Shown: positions 63,663 through 64,000 of the stretch, piece by piece
How positions within the stretch are numbered: the first letter of the stretch is position 1
How the letters are laid out: the number at the start of each line of letters is the position of its first letter
Assembly: GCA_016165875.1 (NCBI GenBank)
Contig: JABBOT010000009.1
Span: forward strand, 10,084,017 to 10,148,016
Direction: 5' to 3'
Origin: Acanthopleura granulata
Lineage: Eukaryota > Mollusca > Polyplacophora > Chitonida > Chitonidae
DNA: 64,000 nt
Program-made: the position numbers and the translations under genes
The notes under the pieces: model-generated
Database searches by the model: none
The model's input: the letters and a program-made list of their open reading frames with translations, nothing else
Told to the model about the DNA's origin: nothing

Positions 63663-64000
63663 CCTACCACATTCTTCAAGTCTCTCGTGATCATACCATC
63701 AGCAAATTAGACATATGAAAAGACATATATGCAGTGTTGCAGAAAAGAATCTTGACATCATAAATAAGTTTTACTGTGGGTTTTGTTGTCAACCCACCGA
63801 CCCAACCCCACCTTCCAAAACTCAGCCTGGTTAGTTAGGATTTGCATTGCATTTAGTAGTTCAGTTTGCTAGAAATTGCCACAGAAGATAAGGTTGTCCT
63901 GAAATCCAGCTGAACAACATTGATTAAAAAATAAACCAGTCCCTCCTCAGTCACAGTTTGCCACAATATTATGACTGTATAAAACAAGTGTCATAGGCCA
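63663..64000. other. End of window, nothing identified
   Basis: Malectin intronic sequence. No exon or repeat recognised. Confidence 0.35.

Larger units (their letters stand above)
58761..64000 (+). other. Malectin intron 1 (partial), no further exon found
   Basis: I searched for the expected second exon (VFDVxLN-like) and did not find it. The intron holds an inverted repeat (59020-59830), diverged repeats (60495-61250, 61525-61830), a SINE family B copy and a SINE family C copy. The remainder (61840-63320) shows nothing clear. Confidence 0.5.

Overview
This is eukaryotic genomic DNA: coding exons are short, introns begin with GT and end with AG, intron and intergenic DNA is AT-rich, and tRNA-headed SINEs with (AAAT)n tails are common. 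The SINEs (tails of the type TATAAGTGAAATATTCTTGAG, tRNA-like heads) and the frequent TAGGCCTA-type words suggest a lophotrochozoan animal, most likely a mollusc or brachiopod. The species cannot be named from the sequence alone.

Three protein genes are supported. (1) On the minus strand, positions 16042 down to 30, five exons joined in phase encode an unrecognised 152-residue protein with a signal peptide, seven cysteines and a C-terminal hydrophobic anchor. A TATA box lies about 60 bases before its ATG. (2) On the plus strand, 31272-45812, thirteen exons encode the mitochondrial replicative helicase Twinkle (TWNK), 856 residues, complete with Walker A, Walker B and the C-terminal helicase motifs. 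(3) On the plus strand, 58371-58760, is the first coding exon of malectin, the ER lectin that binds glucosylated N-glycans. Its later exons were not found and probably lie beyond the right edge.

Layout: 1-16.1 kb is the small anchored-protein gene. Its introns hold SINEs, hairpin MITEs, an LTR-like or promoter-like leader (about 6.6-7.0 kb) and a satellite of about 2.1 kb (13.2-15.3 kb). From 16.1 to 31.2 kb is intergenic DNA with several minisatellites, a 130-bp MITE, a 380-bp local duplication and a long inverted repeat (28.86-29.74 kb). From 31.3 to 45.8 kb is TWNK, whose introns carry twelve SINE copies (eleven in the sense direction), two codon-multiple minisatellites (54 bp and 39 bp) and two striking hairpins. 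From 45.8 to 58.4 kb is intergenic DNA with SINEs, MITEs, a reverse-transcriptase relic, a terminal-exon-like block on the minus strand and a nested duplication with a 16-bp palindrome. From 58.4 kb to the end is malectin exon 1 and part of its first intron, which contains a large inverted repeat.

The three genes have no obvious shared pathway: Twinkle acts in mitochondrial DNA replication, malectin in ER glycoprotein quality control, and the small protein is predicted to sit at the cell surface. The most novel items are the five-exon anchored protein (with a 5-nt tandem acceptor that could switch between anchored and soluble forms), the cysteine-retaining Twinkle N-terminus, and the set of inverted repeats, higher-order minisatellites and SINE families that share one 3' tail.
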